A DNA stretch of 64,000 nt from DATARN01 sp963851105 (GCA_963851105.1 CAWKNP010000007.1:124001-188000), one strand, 5' to 3'; numbered from the stretch's first letter, positions 36,324 to 45,482 are shown. Notes: a model not told the origin generated them from the sequence alone. Translations and numbers: made by a program.

Positions 36324-37178
36324 TCAGCGACTGTAGGCGTCGACCAGCGGAGGGTCAGGGTCGGCGGCGAGGAGGGCGGCGTAGGCGGCCCTGGCACGCT
36401 CGGTGACCGGGCCGGGGCACGACGCCAGCCCCCGCCCGTCGACGGCCCGGATCGGCTGAACATCGCGCGTGGCAGACGTGAGAAAGGCCTCGTCGCTCAT
36501 GTAGAGCACGTCCAACGGCACGTTGCGCTCGTCGACATTCAGGCCGCACCCCTCGATGACCAGGCCCCGGGTGACCCCCGCCAGGCATCCCGCCGCCAGC
36601 GGGGGCGTGACCAGCTCGCCGTTGATCACGAGGAACACGTTGGTGCCCGATCCTTCGCACAGGTTGCCCTGGGTGTTGGCGAAGATGGCCTCGGTGGCCC
36701 CGAGGCGGTGGGCGTCGGCCAGAGCCATGGCATTCTCGGCGTAAGAGGTGGTCTTGATCCCCGCCAGTGCGCCGCGCTCATTGCGGGGCCAGGGCACCGT
36801 GATGACCTCGGCCAGGGCGTCGTACGGCGACATTGCCCGGGCCGCAACGACGGTCGTGGACGCGGCGCTGCTGCGACCCGAGCCGACGGTGCCGGGACCT
36901 GAGGTGTACGTCACCCGCAGAGCACCCCAGCTAACGGCGGGGTTGGCGGCGATGGTCATGGCGACGGCGCCGAACAGTTCGTCGAGATCGGGCCGGGCCA
37001 GGCCCATCTTGGTCGCGGAGCGCACGAGCCGGGTCAGGTGCCGGGTGGGGGCATAGGCGATCCCCGCCCGAAGGGCGATGGTCTCGAAGACCCCGTCGCC
37101 CACGGTAAAACCGTGGTCGAAGATGTCGATTGCGGCGGCGGCGTCGTCCACCAATGTGCCGTTCAGGTAGGCGAGCAC
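36324..37178 (-). CDS. class IV aminotransferase (aminodeoxychorismate lyase/BCAT-like)
   Basis: The 284-residue fold-type IV PLP enzyme begins AYLNGTLVDDAAAAIDIFDHGFTVGDGVFET, has the Schiff-base lysine in GIKTTSYAENAMA near residue 136 and the phosphate-binding EGSGTNVFL near 172. Aminodeoxychorismate lyase, branched-chain aminotransferase and D-amino acid aminotransferase share these motifs; the short form and VFET motif favour the lyase. The GTG at 37178 fits the family N-terminus. It leads a coupled pair with lgt. Confidence 0.87.
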   Translation of the reverse strand: MLAYLNGTLVDDAAAAIDIFDHGFTVGDGVFETIALRAGIAYAPTRHLTRLVRSATKMGLARPDLDELFGAVAMTIAANPAVSWGALRVTYTSGPGTVGSGRSSAASTTVVAARAMSPYDALAEVITVPWPRNERGALAGIKTTSYAENAMALADAHRLGATEAIFANTQGNLCEGSGTNVFLVINGELVTPPLAAGCLAGVTRGLVIEGCGLNVDERNVPLDVLYMSDEAFLTSATRDVQPIRAVDGRGLASCPGPVTERARAAYAALLAADPDPPLVDAYSR

Positions 37179-37220
37179 TGGGCGATGGTAAACCGCCGCC
37201 CGCCGTGGTAGAAGTCCGCC

Positions 37221-37439
37221 ATGGACGACTCCGCAACAAATGAGGCCGAAACGGTCGCTAAGGACAAAGAGCAGCTCGACCACCTCGACGATGAGATCCA
37301 GCAAGCTCGGCACCACCTCGACGACGAGACCCACCAGGAGGAGGACAGGCCGGAGTTCTACGAGGACGACCAGGCGGACAACGAGGTCGACAACCAAGCC
37401 GAACACGAGGCCCCGGGCAACGACAACCCTCCCGCCTAA
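37221..37439 (+). CDS. small acidic protein, uncharacterised
   Basis: The 72-residue protein is about 40% Asp/Glu with a helix-like EQLDHLDDEIQQARHHLDDE segment, resembling small acidic actinobacterial proteins of unknown role. The ATG has a GAAG-containing upstream. It is divergent from the aminotransferase and convergent on the SpoIIE gene 14 bases away. Confidence 0.55.
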   Translation: MDDSATNEAETVAKDKEQLDHLDDEIQQARHHLDDETHQEEDRPEFYEDDQADNEVDNQAEHEAPGNDNPPA

Positions 37440-37452
37440 CCCCCCCGCAGAG

Positions 37453-39087
37453 TCACCGGGGTTTGGTGGGGACGACCGCCCGGCGGGTGGCCCGCACGAG
37501 GGTCTTCCCGTCGACCACCTCGAAATCGAGTTGGTCGACGAGGGCCTGGACGAGAAAGAGGCCCCGGCCCCGTTCGGCCATCGCGTCAGGTAGCTCGTCA
37601 GCGGGCCCCGGAAGGACCACGGGCTCCCCACCATCGTCCTCGACCTCGACGATGACATCCTCGCCGCGGACCGACGCCCGCAATGACACGGTCCCCGGAA
37701 GGCCGCTGGCGTGGCGCACCGCGTTCGCCGCCAGCTCGGTGACGACCAGTAGGAGGTTGGTCGCCTCCTCTACCTCTACGGGCACCCGGATCAGCCAGTC
37801 CTCGAGGAAGTGGCGGGCCAAGGGGACCGCCGCCGTGGTCGGCGTGAAGCGGTACTCGAGAGGCGCGAGGGGTTTCCATGTCGTAGCGGGCGGTGATGAA
37901 CGGCGGCGCAGGACCAGGGCGAGGGAGTCATCGTTGCGGACCGCGCCTGCCTGGGAGCGCTCAACCAAGGTCCGGGCCAGGTGGGTGGCGGGGTAGCGAG
38001 CCGTCTCGAGGGCGAAGCCGGCGAGGTTGTCGAGCCCCTTCAAGATGTCCTTGGTCGCCTCGATCAGGCCGTCGGTGTAGAAGATGATCGTGTCGGAGCG
38101 GTCGAGCATCGTCGTCACCACACCGTCCGATCCGGCATCGGGAAAACCGATGGGGCGGCCGCCAACGTTGAGCCACCGGGTCTCACCGCCGATCAGCGCG
38201 AGCGGCGGGGGGTGGCCGCCTCCGGCGAGTTGCAGCTCCCCCGTCGTGGGGTCGTAGCGCCCGATCACGAGGGTAGCCACCAGGTCCGGGTTTTGAGCCG
38301 TGACCAGGGCATCGGCGCGGGCGATGACCCGATCGAGAGGCACACCGTCGAGGACCAGGAGGCGCACGGCGTGAGTGACCGCCACCGCGTCCTTGGTCGC
38401 CGCCACCCCTTTTCCCATGACGTCGACCACCGCCAGATGCAGGGTCCCATCAGGCCGCACCAACCAGTCGTACAGGTCGCCGCCCATCGATGCCTGCTCG
38501 TCAGCCGCCAGGTAGTACACGCCAAGCTCGGTCTGGGCGATCGACGGCGTCGGCGGGCGGACCGCCTCCTGCAGCTTGTGAACGACGCTGCGCTGGGCCG
38601 CTTCGAGGTCGGCCATGGCGACGCGGTTGTCGAGGGCGACCCCGAGATGCGCAATGAGAGCCTCGGCGGTGGCAAGGGAGCTCGGCGGGGGCGGTTCGTC
38701 GGGCAACCAGCCCAAAAGGGCGAGGCCGTGGGCCCCGCCGCTTGCGCTCGGGACCGCCATGACGATGACCGAGTGGAGGCCGAGCACCCGGCGGAAATGC
38801 TCGTCGTCGGTCAGGCCTTGGCGTTCCCCCCGCAGGATCGCCGCCAGCGCCGGCTGGGAGTACGGGTCGCCGAGCGGCGAGAGGTTGCGGATGGCGCCCG
38901 CAGCCATCACCCAGTGACGGGGATGGCTGTCGATGTCGACGGCCAGGCCGGCCACCGCAGCGCGGGTGGCGGTGGCGAGCGAGTTGGCGACCCACGCGAG
39001 GAGTTGATCTTGATCGCGTTCGGCATGAATAGCACGGGCGGCGGCTCGCAGGAGTTCGTCGCCCCCGGCGCCGAATTGTGCGGCCAC
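37453..39087 (-). CDS. GAF / SpoIIE phosphatase / HATPase_c regulator
   Basis: The 544-residue protein has an N-terminal GAF-like domain (about residues 20-165), a PP2C SpoIIE phosphatase domain (ASMGGDLYDW, VVDVMGKGVAATKDAVAV, GGHPPPL, IIFYTDGLIEA, RNDDSLALVL) and a C-terminal serine-kinase-type HATPase domain (VVTELAANAVRHA near 450, RGRGLFLVQALVDQ). Together these are the parts of a stress-sigma partner-switch module. No anti-sigma antagonist is adjacent. Start is the GTG at 39087; a frame to 39213 would run into the acyl-CoA synthetase promoter. Confidence 0.88.
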   Translation of the reverse strand: MAAQFGAGGDELLRAAARAIHAERDQDQLLAWVANSLATATRAAVAGLAVDIDSHPRHWVMAAGAIRNLSPLGDPYSQPALAAILRGERQGLTDDEHFRRVLGLHSVIVMAVPSASGGAHGLALLGWLPDEPPPPSSLATAEALIAHLGVALDNRVAMADLEAAQRSVVHKLQEAVRPPTPSIAQTELGVYYLAADEQASMGGDLYDWLVRPDGTLHLAVVDVMGKGVAATKDAVAVTHAVRLLVLDGVPLDRVIARADALVTAQNPDLVATLVIGRYDPTTGELQLAGGGHPPPLALIGGETRWLNVGGRPIGFPDAGSDGVVTTMLDRSDTIIFYTDGLIEATKDILKGLDNLAGFALETARYPATHLARTLVERSQAGAVRNDDSLALVLRRRSSPPATTWKPLAPLEYRFTPTTAAVPLARHFLEDWLIRVPVEVEEATNLLLVVTELAANAVRHASGLPGTVSLRASVRGEDVIVEVEDDGGEPVVLPGPADELPDAMAERGRGLFLVQALVDQLDFEVVDGKTLVRATRRAVVPTKPR

Positions 39088-39215
39088 GCCGCGAAATCTA
39101 TCTGACGGGTCGCTGACTGGGCCCCAGGAAGGTCCGTAGGATGCCAGGTCGGGTCGTCGGGTCGTCGGGTCTCGTAGGTCGTTCAGCTCGTACAGGTCGT
39201 TTCGGGGGGACATCG

Positions 39216-41018
39216 TTGCCCAGCAGCCGTGAAGTCGAGGAGATGCTCACTGGGCCCGGCGGCATGTTCGAGCTGGTGGACGAGGTGGTCCGGGGAATCA
39301 CGATGCCCGTGTACAAGAACCGCATGACGTCGTTGCGAGCCCTGGCGGAACTGGGCTGGGGGCGGGGAAACGAGACCGAGCACCTCGTTTCCGGCGACCG
39401 CCGCCTCGGGCCCCGTGCCGTGGTCGAAGCCGCCAACTCGCTCTCGTGGGCGCTGGCCGCCGTCGGGGTCACGGCAGGTGACCGGGTGGCGATCTTGTCG
39501 GCGAACAACCCGGAGTGGGTCTTCTCGTTCTGGGGCGTAGTCGACATGGGGGCGGTGCTGGTCGGGCTCAACGGGTGGTGGAAGGCCGACGAGATCCTGT
39601 ACGGGTTGGCGGATTCAGGGTCCAAGGTGCTTATTGCCGACCGGGACCGCTTCGCCCGGGTGGCGGACCGCCTCGGCGAGCTGCCCGACCTGGAAAAGGT
39701 GTACCTGATCGACGCCGACCCGGCGGAGTTCGGGGGCGGGGCGGCGGGGGTCGGCGAGCTCGGGGAGTCGGCGGGGGTCCGCGAGTCGGCCGGGGTGGAG
39801 GGGTCGGCGGGAGCCCGCGAGTCGGCCGGGGTCGAGGTGCGTCGCTTCGCCGAACTGGTGGCGGCGCCGACGTCTACCTTGCCCGACGTCGCCATCGCCG
39901 AGGATGACCCAGCGGTGATCCTCTACACCAGCGGCACGACAGGGCGCCCCAAGGGGGCCGTCTCCACCCACCGGTCGATGATCGCCAACGTGCAGAACAC
40001 CTTTTACGTGACGGTGGCCGGCTCGATGATCTGGAGCCAGTCCGACGGGCTCGGCGCGGGACAACCGGTGGCGCTGGTGACCGCGCCGTTGTTCCACGTC
40101 ACGGGATGCCACGCGGGCATCGTCGTCGGTATGGCGGCGGGGGTGAAAGTGGTCATGACCGTCGGACGATTCGATCCTGAGCAGGCGCTGCGGCTCATCC
40201 AGGACGAGGGCGTGACGGTGTTCGCCACCGTCCCCACCATGGTCGCTCGCATCGTCGAACACCCCGCCCGGCATGACTTCGACCTCTCCTCGGTGCGGAC
40301 GGTGGCCTACGGGGGTTCTCCGTCAGGGAGCGTGCTCCAGCGCCGGGTACGCGAGACGTTCCCAAACGTCGCCATGTTGCGCAATGCCTACGGGTTGACC
40401 GAGTCGTCGTCGGCGGTGACCGTCAACTCGGGTCCGGAAATGGACGAGAGGCCCCTCTCGGTGGGGCGACCGGTCCCCGGTGTACAGGTTCGCATAGTTG
40501 ACCCAACGGGTTGCGATGTGCCTGCTCACACCACCGGCGAGATCTGGATGCGCGCTGCCCAGATCATGCCCGGCTACTGGGGCAAGCCCGAAGAAACGGC
40601 GCTTGCCGTGACCGACGGATGGCTCCACACCGGAGATATCGGGTACCTCGACGACGAGGGGTACCTGTTCGTCACCGACCGGGCCAAGGACATGATCATC
40701 CGCGGCGGCGAGAACGTCTATTGCGTCGAGATCGAGGACCGCCTTATCCAGCACCCTGCCATTGCCGACGCCGCGGTGATCGGCGTTGGTCACCCGGTGC
40801 TCGGCGAAGAGGTCAAAGCCATTATCCAGGTGCCTGTTGGGGCTGACTTGACCGACGCCGAGGTGCGGGCATGGGTCGCGGAGAAGTTGGCTGATTTCAA
40901 GGTCCCGACCTACATCGAGATGCGCACCGAGCGGCTACCCCGAAATTCGACTGGCAAGCTCCTGAAGAACCTGCTGCGGGAGGCGGGGGGGGCGACGGCG
41001 TTCACCGAAACTCTGTAG
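39216..41018 (+). CDS. acyl-CoA synthetase (AMP-binding enzyme) with repeat insertion
   Basis: The 600-residue adenylate-forming ligase activates a fatty or aromatic acid to its CoA thioester. The P-loop-like YTSGTTGRPKGA lies near residue 237, the RNAYGLTES motif near 390 and the hinge DRAKDMIIRGGENVYC near 490; the terminal PRNSTGKLLKN carries the acylation lysine. The TTG at 39216 follows GGGGGGA at five bases and gives the family N-terminus SREVEEMLTGPG. An insertion around residues 177-210 consists of near-repeats of ESAGV and matches a GC-rich tandem repeat in DNA (39745-39845). Confidence 0.9.
   Translation: MPSSREVEEMLTGPGGMFELVDEVVRGITMPVYKNRMTSLRALAELGWGRGNETEHLVSGDRRLGPRAVVEAANSLSWALAAVGVTAGDRVAILSANNPEWVFSFWGVVDMGAVLVGLNGWWKADEILYGLADSGSKVLIADRDRFARVADRLGELPDLEKVYLIDADPAEFGGGAAGVGELGESAGVRESAGVEGSAGARESAGVEVRRFAELVAAPTSTLPDVAIAEDDPAVILYTSGTTGRPKGAVSTHRSMIANVQNTFYVTVAGSMIWSQSDGLGAGQPVALVTAPLFHVTGCHAGIVVGMAAGVKVVMTVGRFDPEQALRLIQDEGVTVFATVPTMVARIVEHPARHDFDLSSVRTVAYGGSPSGSVLQRRVRETFPNVAMLRNAYGLTESSSAVTVNSGPEMDERPLSVGRPVPGVQVRIVDPTGCDVPAHTTGEIWMRAAQIMPGYWGKPEETALAVTDGWLHTGDIGYLDDEGYLFVTDRAKDMIIRGGENVYCVEIEDRLIQHPAIADAAVIGVGHPVLGEEVKAIIQVPVGADLTDAEVRAWVAEKLADFKVPTYIEMRTERLPRNSTGKLLKNLLREAGGATAFTETL
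39745..39845 (+). repeat. GC-rich tandem repeat inside acyl-CoA synthetase gene
   Basis: Units of GAGTCGGCSGGGGT-like sequence recur about five times, encoding repeated ESAGV. It appears to be a slippage-prone insertion in a loop between the adenylation subdomains. Confidence 0.6.
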
Positions 41019-41227
41019 CGGTCCGACGCGGGCCGGCGAATGCTTCGGGTGCTCCCACTGGGGGCGGTGGTTGGGGTCGGCGGCTTGGCGCCGGTGCCGG
41101 GGGATGGCGGCCTGGCGGGCGCTGGTGCTTGGTCGGGCTTCTGTCGCTGGCGGCGCACCGCTGGCGCTGGGCCCGGTGTCTCGGGTTCGGGTCCGCTGCG
41201 GGAGGCGCTGCTACGCTGGCGCCTCAC

Positions 41228-41300
41228 GGGCCGTTGGCGCAGTTGGTAGCGCACTTGCATGACGCGCAAGGGGTCAGAGGTTCGAGTCCTCTACGGCCCA
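41228..41300 (+). tRNA. trnV: tRNA-Val (anticodon GAC)
   Basis: Acceptor GGGCCGT pairs with ACGGCCC; the D-arm is GGCGCAGTTGGTAGCGC-like, the anticodon stem CTTGC/GCAAG encloses ATGACGC with anticodon GAC, and the T-arm AGAGG/CCTCT encloses TTCGAGT. The discriminator is A; CCA is not encoded (next bases are CC then G). Confidence 0.95.
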
Positions 41301-41332
41301 CCGTAAAAGACCTGGTCAAGGTCGCTCGACCG

Positions 41333-41691
41333 GTGGCTCGTCCCAGCCCTCAAGTCGCCATCCTCGGGTCGGACGACACCGTTAGGTTCCTATGCCTGGT
41401 CGAGACCGGCTCGCTGCAAAATCAGTTCGGCATCTGGGTCGCTGACCTGGCTGGTGTCGACGTCACCGGCGCAGCAGAACAAGCGATCGGGATAGGCGGC
41501 ACCAGTTTCAGCGCCCGGACCGTCACGGCGACGCTCCGCTCGCCGAGTTCCGCTGGGAGGGACCCGTGTCGTTCTGCCAACCATGGCCGTTCGACTTCCA
41601 GCTTCTTGGCCAACAAGGTTTCCTCCGCTGGTTCACCGTCAACATCGGCGCCGCCAATGAAACACTCGACATCGTCGCCAACACGCAATAG
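41333..41691 (+). pseudogene. frameshifted hypothetical gene after tRNA-Val
   Basis: A frame beginning at a GTG (41333) encodes SDDTVRFLCLVETGSLQNQF and more up to about 41518. The next frame, from about 41521 to the TAG at 41689-41691, encodes a Phe/Trp-rich segment including GDAPLAEFRWEGPVSF and LLGQQGFLRWFTVNIG. Both halves have GC-rich third codon positions, and inserting one base near 41521 joins them into a smooth protein of about 120 residues. I cannot name the family. It is either a pseudogene or a sequence error. Confidence 0.5.
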
Positions 41692-41949
41692 TCCGCCACC
41701 GAGCGTCCCAGAACAAGTGCCCCCGGACCGCGCTACCGCACCGCCCCCAATCGTCGGTTTCGGTCGAAGGCGTCGCGACTGCCGAGTGAGATATGGCGAG
41801 GTGTCAGACCCGTCGACAACGAGCTTCCCCATCCGTGAACCCAAGGAAGGTCAGAAAAAAATTTTTGGTCGGCTGTCGATTGGGGCGCCCGCTGGGCGTC
41901 GAGGTAGTAGTCCGGCAAACGGTGCCGGGTGGTGAGGAAGGAGCGAATG

Positions 41950-42249
41950 ATGACGAACTATGTGCTGGCGTTCCGAGGTCAGCCCGACCGGAGCCCCGCC
42001 GAGGGCGAGGACGCGGCGTGGGGTGCCTGGTTCGGGTCGGTGGGGTCTGCGATGGTCGACTCTGGACACCGGGTGGTCCACGCCCGAACCCTGCAGCCTG
42101 AGGGCCAGGGCACGCCGGACGCACCGGTGCTCACTGGCTATGTGGTGATCGCCGCGGAGGATCTGGACGCGGCCACGAACCTGGCGTCGGCCTGCCCCGG
42201 ATTGAAGTCTGGGATCAGCGTCGAGATCGCCGAGACCGTTAACGCGTGA
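41950..42249 (+). CDS. YciI/DGPF-family protein 1
   Basis: The 99-residue protein has a dimeric alpha/beta barrel pattern: TNYVLAFRG, GHRVVHARTLQPEG, TGYVVIAAEDLDAATNLASACPGL. It belongs to the YciI-like superfamily that often precedes ECF42 sigma factors. An AAGGAG lies six bases before this ATG. Likely first gene of a three-gene operon with a second DGPF gene and the sigma factor. Confidence 0.85.
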   Translation: MTNYVLAFRGQPDRSPAEGEDAAWGAWFGSVGSAMVDSGHRVVHARTLQPEGQGTPDAPVLTGYVVIAAEDLDAATNLASACPGLKSGISVEIAETVNA

Positions 42250-42333
42250 CCAAGCTCCGGCAGGTCGGATCGGGGCCGGGCGTAACGCTCGCCCCGATCC
42301 GGGGCCGGCCGAAACGAAGGAGGAAGGTGTTTG

Positions 42334-42690
42334 ATGGCTCAATACCTGATCTTGATCTACGACGACGAGGCGGCCTGGGCAGCGACCGACCGCCACACCT
42401 ATAATCGCGTGCTGGGCGAGCACCAGCATTTCATCGCCGAACACTCAAGCGTACTGCGCGGCGGTAACCGGCTGCGGCCGAGCGACACGGCGACCGCGAT
42501 ACGCCGGGTCCCTGGCGGCGGTTTCAAGGTCACCGATGCCCCATTCGCCGAGACTAAAGAGGTGCTCGGCGGCTACTACCTGATCGATGTGGCCGATCTG
42601 GACGAGGCTTTGGCGGTGGCCAAGGCCGTCCCCGCCCCATTCGGCGGCGTCGAGGTCCGACCCGCGTGGCCTACCGCTGAACCGGATTGA
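42334..42690 (+). CDS. YciI/DGPF-family protein 2
   Basis: A 118-residue DGPF-type protein: MAQYLILIYDDEAAWA, FKVTDAPFAETKEVLGGYYLIDVADLDEALAVAKAVP near residue 65, where the family namesake DGPFAETKE motif appears as DAPFAETKE. A strong GAAGGAGGAAG precedes the start. It sits directly upstream of the sigma factor with a 6-base gap. Such proteins accompany ECF42 sigma factors and are thought to be targets or sensors in the system. Confidence 0.92.
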   Translation: MAQYLILIYDDEAAWAATDRHTYNRVLGEHQHFIAEHSSVLRGGNRLRPSDTATAIRRVPGGGFKVTDAPFAETKEVLGGYYLIDVADLDEALAVAKAVPAPFGGVEVRPAWPTAEPD

Positions 42691-42696
42691 GCGCCG

Positions 42697-43941
42697 GTGC
42701 CGCCCGACGCAGCCGTGGCCGCTGCGGTGACCGAGGCGCACCGTTCCGAGTGGGCGTTTGTGCTCGCCTCGACGGTGCGGGTAACCGGAGACATCGACCT
42801 GGCCGAGGAGTGCGTCCAAGACGCCTACGCCAAGGCGCTGGCCGTCTGGGCGACTCGCGGCATTCCCGAGCGGCCTGGAGCGTGGCTGACCACGGTCGCC
42901 CGTCGACGGGCCCTCGACTTGTCGCGGCGGCGCGGCACACAAGAACGTGCTCTGCCCCTTCTCGTCCAACGAGAAGCGGTCACCGCACCGGGTGAGACGG
43001 AACCGTCTGAGATCGCCGACGACCGCCTGCGCCTCGTGTTCACTTGCTGCCATCCGGCGCTGGCGCCGGAAGCTCAGGTGGCGCTGACCCTGCGGCTTAT
43101 CTGCGGGCTCACCACCGCCGAGGTGGCACGGGCGTTCCTGGTCACTGAGGCAACCATGGCCGCCAGGATCACCCGGGCGAAGAAGAAGATCGCGATGGCC
43201 CACATCCCCTACGAGGTGCCGCCCCTCAAGGAGCTGCCCGCCCGGATCGACGCTGTGCTCACCGTCGTCCACCTGCTGTTCACCACGGGCCACACCGCTC
43301 CGGCCGGCGCGGACCTCGTGCGTCGGGATCTGGTCGAACGCTCATTGGACCTGGCCCGCATGCTGCGGGCTTTGGTCCCGGGCGACGCCGACGTGGCCGG
43401 CCTGCTCGGCCTGATCCTGCTGACCGACGCCAGACGCCCCTCCCGGATCGACCAAGCTGGTCACCTGACCCTCATGGCCGACCAGGACCGCGCCCACTGG
43501 GACCACACGGCCATCGCCGAAGGCATCGCCCTCGTGCGCGAGGCGCTGGCCCGCCGGCCCCCTGGACGCTTCGCCCTGATGGCCGCCATCGCGGCAGTGC
43601 ACGACGAGGCCCCGTCATGGGAGGCCACCGACTGGTCGGAGATAATCGGCCTCTACGACCTGTTGGCCACCATCTGGCCCTCCCCGGTTGTCGCCCTCAA
43701 CCGCGCGGTCGCCGTCGGCCTGGCCCAGGGCCCGGCTGCTGGGCTCGCCGCCCTCGACCAGCTCTCTGACGAACCGATCCTGGCCGCCTACAGCTATCTA
43801 GCCGCCGCCCGGGCCGACTTCCTCGTCCGCCTCGGCCGGACAGACGAGGCCCGCCTCGCCTACGAGGAGGCGGCGATGCTCAGCGAGAACGCGGTCGAAC
43901 GGGAGTTCCTTACTGCCCGGCTGGCCCAACTCGATTGCTAG
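42697..43941 (+). CDS. ECF42-type RNA polymerase sigma factor with C-terminal extension
   Basis: The 414-residue factor joins a normal sigma 2/4 core (EECVQDAYAKALAVW; LTTAEVARAFLVTEATMAARITRAKKKI) with a ~220-residue helical C-terminal extension containing LIHLLFTTGHTAPAG-type and ALNRAVAVGLAQGPAAGLAALDQL TPR-like repeats. This is the ECF42/SigK-RpoE-like group known to lack an anti-sigma factor, the C-terminal extension being required for activity, and to be linked to DGPF proteins, two of which precede it. Start GTG 42697. Confidence 0.92.
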   Translation: MPPDAAVAAAVTEAHRSEWAFVLASTVRVTGDIDLAEECVQDAYAKALAVWATRGIPERPGAWLTTVARRRALDLSRRRGTQERALPLLVQREAVTAPGETEPSEIADDRLRLVFTCCHPALAPEAQVALTLRLICGLTTAEVARAFLVTEATMAARITRAKKKIAMAHIPYEVPPLKELPARIDAVLTVVHLLFTTGHTAPAGADLVRRDLVERSLDLARMLRALVPGDADVAGLLGLILLTDARRPSRIDQAGHLTLMADQDRAHWDHTAIAEGIALVREALARRPPGRFALMAAIAAVHDEAPSWEATDWSEIIGLYDLLATIWPSPVVALNRAVAVGLAQGPAAGLAALDQLSDEPILAAYSYLAAARADFLVRLGRTDEARLAYEEAAMLSENAVEREFLTARLAQLDC

Positions 43942-43943
43942 GC

Positions 43944-44035
43944 CTCGTCCCGCCCATCTGCGTTCCATCCCGACCCGCTACGGGCTCAAAGCCATGGACC
44001 TGGCCGAGTCCATTGCCTATCTGCGCCACCATTAA
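43944..44035 (+). pseudogene. fragment of an IS-associated AAA ATPase (ExeA-like)
   Basis: A 29-codon frame ending in TAA at 44033-44035 reads RYGLKAMDLAESIAYLRHH at its end. This matches the MDLAES-x-YLRHH segment of ExeA/TniB-like ATPases encoded next to transposases. Both ends of the gene are missing. It starts two bases after the sigma factor stop and is probably a transposon scar. Confidence 0.5.
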
Positions 44036-44507
44036 AGAGTGTCAGCATGGCGACGTTCTCGTTTTCGGATCGGCTGTACGTGGTCATTGGGTTCGGTCCA
44101 ATTCACGAACCCTTCCTGAAGTAGCGCCTTTGGTCATGAGCCTTCGACGAGTCGATGTCGATATTTTCGGTCGCTCGGGGCGGTGAGATCGAAGTTGGGG
44201 CACGCCTTAGGACGCCCCGGCCAGACCGACGACAGCAGGGGGCTGCGCAGAGAAATCGGAACGGCCAGTCGGTCACCGAACACCCGAGCAGAAGCACAGG
44301 CTAGGGGAGCGCCGCGTCAGCCGGCGAACACCCGAGGGCAGGTGCCGTCCGAACCGTCCGAGTGGCTCCGTGCCGGGCGGCTGGGGAGCAGAGAGTGCAC
44401 CTCGGGGCCGACCGGCTCCGCCGCAGGTCAGCGGTTCTTCCCGACGCTGTGGCGGATGTCCCGTCTGGCCCAAGGAACCAGTGACAACCCGGCCTGATTG
44501 CCTGACG
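44036..44507. other. intergenic, no gene recognised
   Basis: The 472 bases between the ATPase fragment and the membrane protein stop show no coding pattern that persists. GAACACCCGAG occurs twice (about 44278 and 44326), spaced 48 bases. The region is probably transposon debris. Confidence 0.5.
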
Positions 44508-45242
44508 CTAGGCCGCCCGACGGAGTGACGGTCGGCTGTCCCGGCTGATTGCTTGTGCTATCGAGACGATGAGCAGCCATAGGGGGCCGACCACGCCGGC
44601 CATACCGGGCAGGCCGGTGACGACCAAGGGGATGACCGCCAGTGCCACCACAATGGCGCTGAAGATACCGATCCAGCGGGCAAAGAGGTGTTCCCGGAGG
44701 GAGCCCAAGGTGACCGCGGCCGCGGCGATGGCGACTCCCCACCAGGCGACGAAGGGGGCGAAGTCGACGACCATGTAGATCGGGAGGAGGCTGCTGTGGG
44801 CGAAGGCGTGCTCGTCGATGCCTCCGGGTAGGTAGACGGCAAGCGAGCCGAGCAGTCCGTAGCCGATCATCATGGCCGCCGTGCTGGCGCCTAGAGCGGA
44901 GGGGATCACGTTGGCCGCCGTGCTGTTCGGGGTTCGGTCCGCCGCCCAGCGTCGCCACCCGGCGGCGTACAGAAGGAGGCACCAGACGGCGCCGAAGCCA
45001 GCGACAACGGCCACGTGGTACGTCCAGCGGTGCAGGCTGTCGATCACTGCGGCCGTCAGTCGATCGTTACTGAGTTGAGGGTTGACCTTGCCCGGCAGGA
45101 GGGTGGCGACGGCGCCGAGGAGGGCGGCGCCAACCCCCCACAGCGCCCAGCGATCGTTCTTGACCGGAGCTGAGTGGTCGCCGGTCGCGACCGACGAGTG
45201 GTGCGGGTTAGCCGTGCGGTTCGGCGTGCCTATGGCGGCCAC
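44508..45242 (-). CDS. polytopic membrane protein, uncharacterised
   Basis: The 244-residue protein has a polar N-terminal region and about six hydrophobic helices (WALWGVGAALLGAVATLLPG, VAVVAGFGAVWCLLLYAAG, ASTAAMMIGYGLLGSLAVYLPG and more). GTG at 45242 has AAGGA 7 bases upstream. No family is recognised. It is divergent from a lipoprotein gene, and an AT-richer stretch with two copies of ATTGACGACTC (about 45350 and 45383) lies between them. Confidence 0.72.
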   Translation of the reverse strand: MAAIGTPNRTANPHHSSVATGDHSAPVKNDRWALWGVGAALLGAVATLLPGKVNPQLSNDRLTAAVIDSLHRWTYHVAVVAGFGAVWCLLLYAAGWRRWAADRTPNSTAANVIPSALGASTAAMMIGYGLLGSLAVYLPGGIDEHAFAHSSLLPIYMVVDFAPFVAWWGVAIAAAAVTLGSLREHLFARWIGIFSAIVVALAVIPLVVTGLPGMAGVVGPLWLLIVSIAQAISRDSRPSLRRAA

Positions 45243-45482
45243 GTTGAATTCCTTTTTTTCGGTGAATTGGTACGACGGATTGTAAAATCGTGCGAGCGTC
45301 GTGTCGTCAACCCGTGGGTTGGTTTTGCCGTTCCTCCTATCAATCTCGAGATTGACGACTCCGAAATTGAAGACCAATCTCCGTATTGACGACTCTGCCG
45401 GCCGCCTGGCTTACCCTCACCGCTATCTGAACTCTCGGCGCGGGCAATAGCGCCGTGGCAATCGTGAAGTGAGAGGAGAGAT

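Noticed and set aside
39141..39215. Earlier start for the acyl-CoA synthetase including GGGTCGT repeats
   Set aside because: The extra N-terminal residues are low-complexity and the TTG at 39216 has a ribosome site and the family N-terminus.
41228..43941. Integrated element at tRNA-Val
   Set aside because: No integrase, excisionase or duplicated tRNA end is visible; the downstream ECF42 operon is chromosomal in character.
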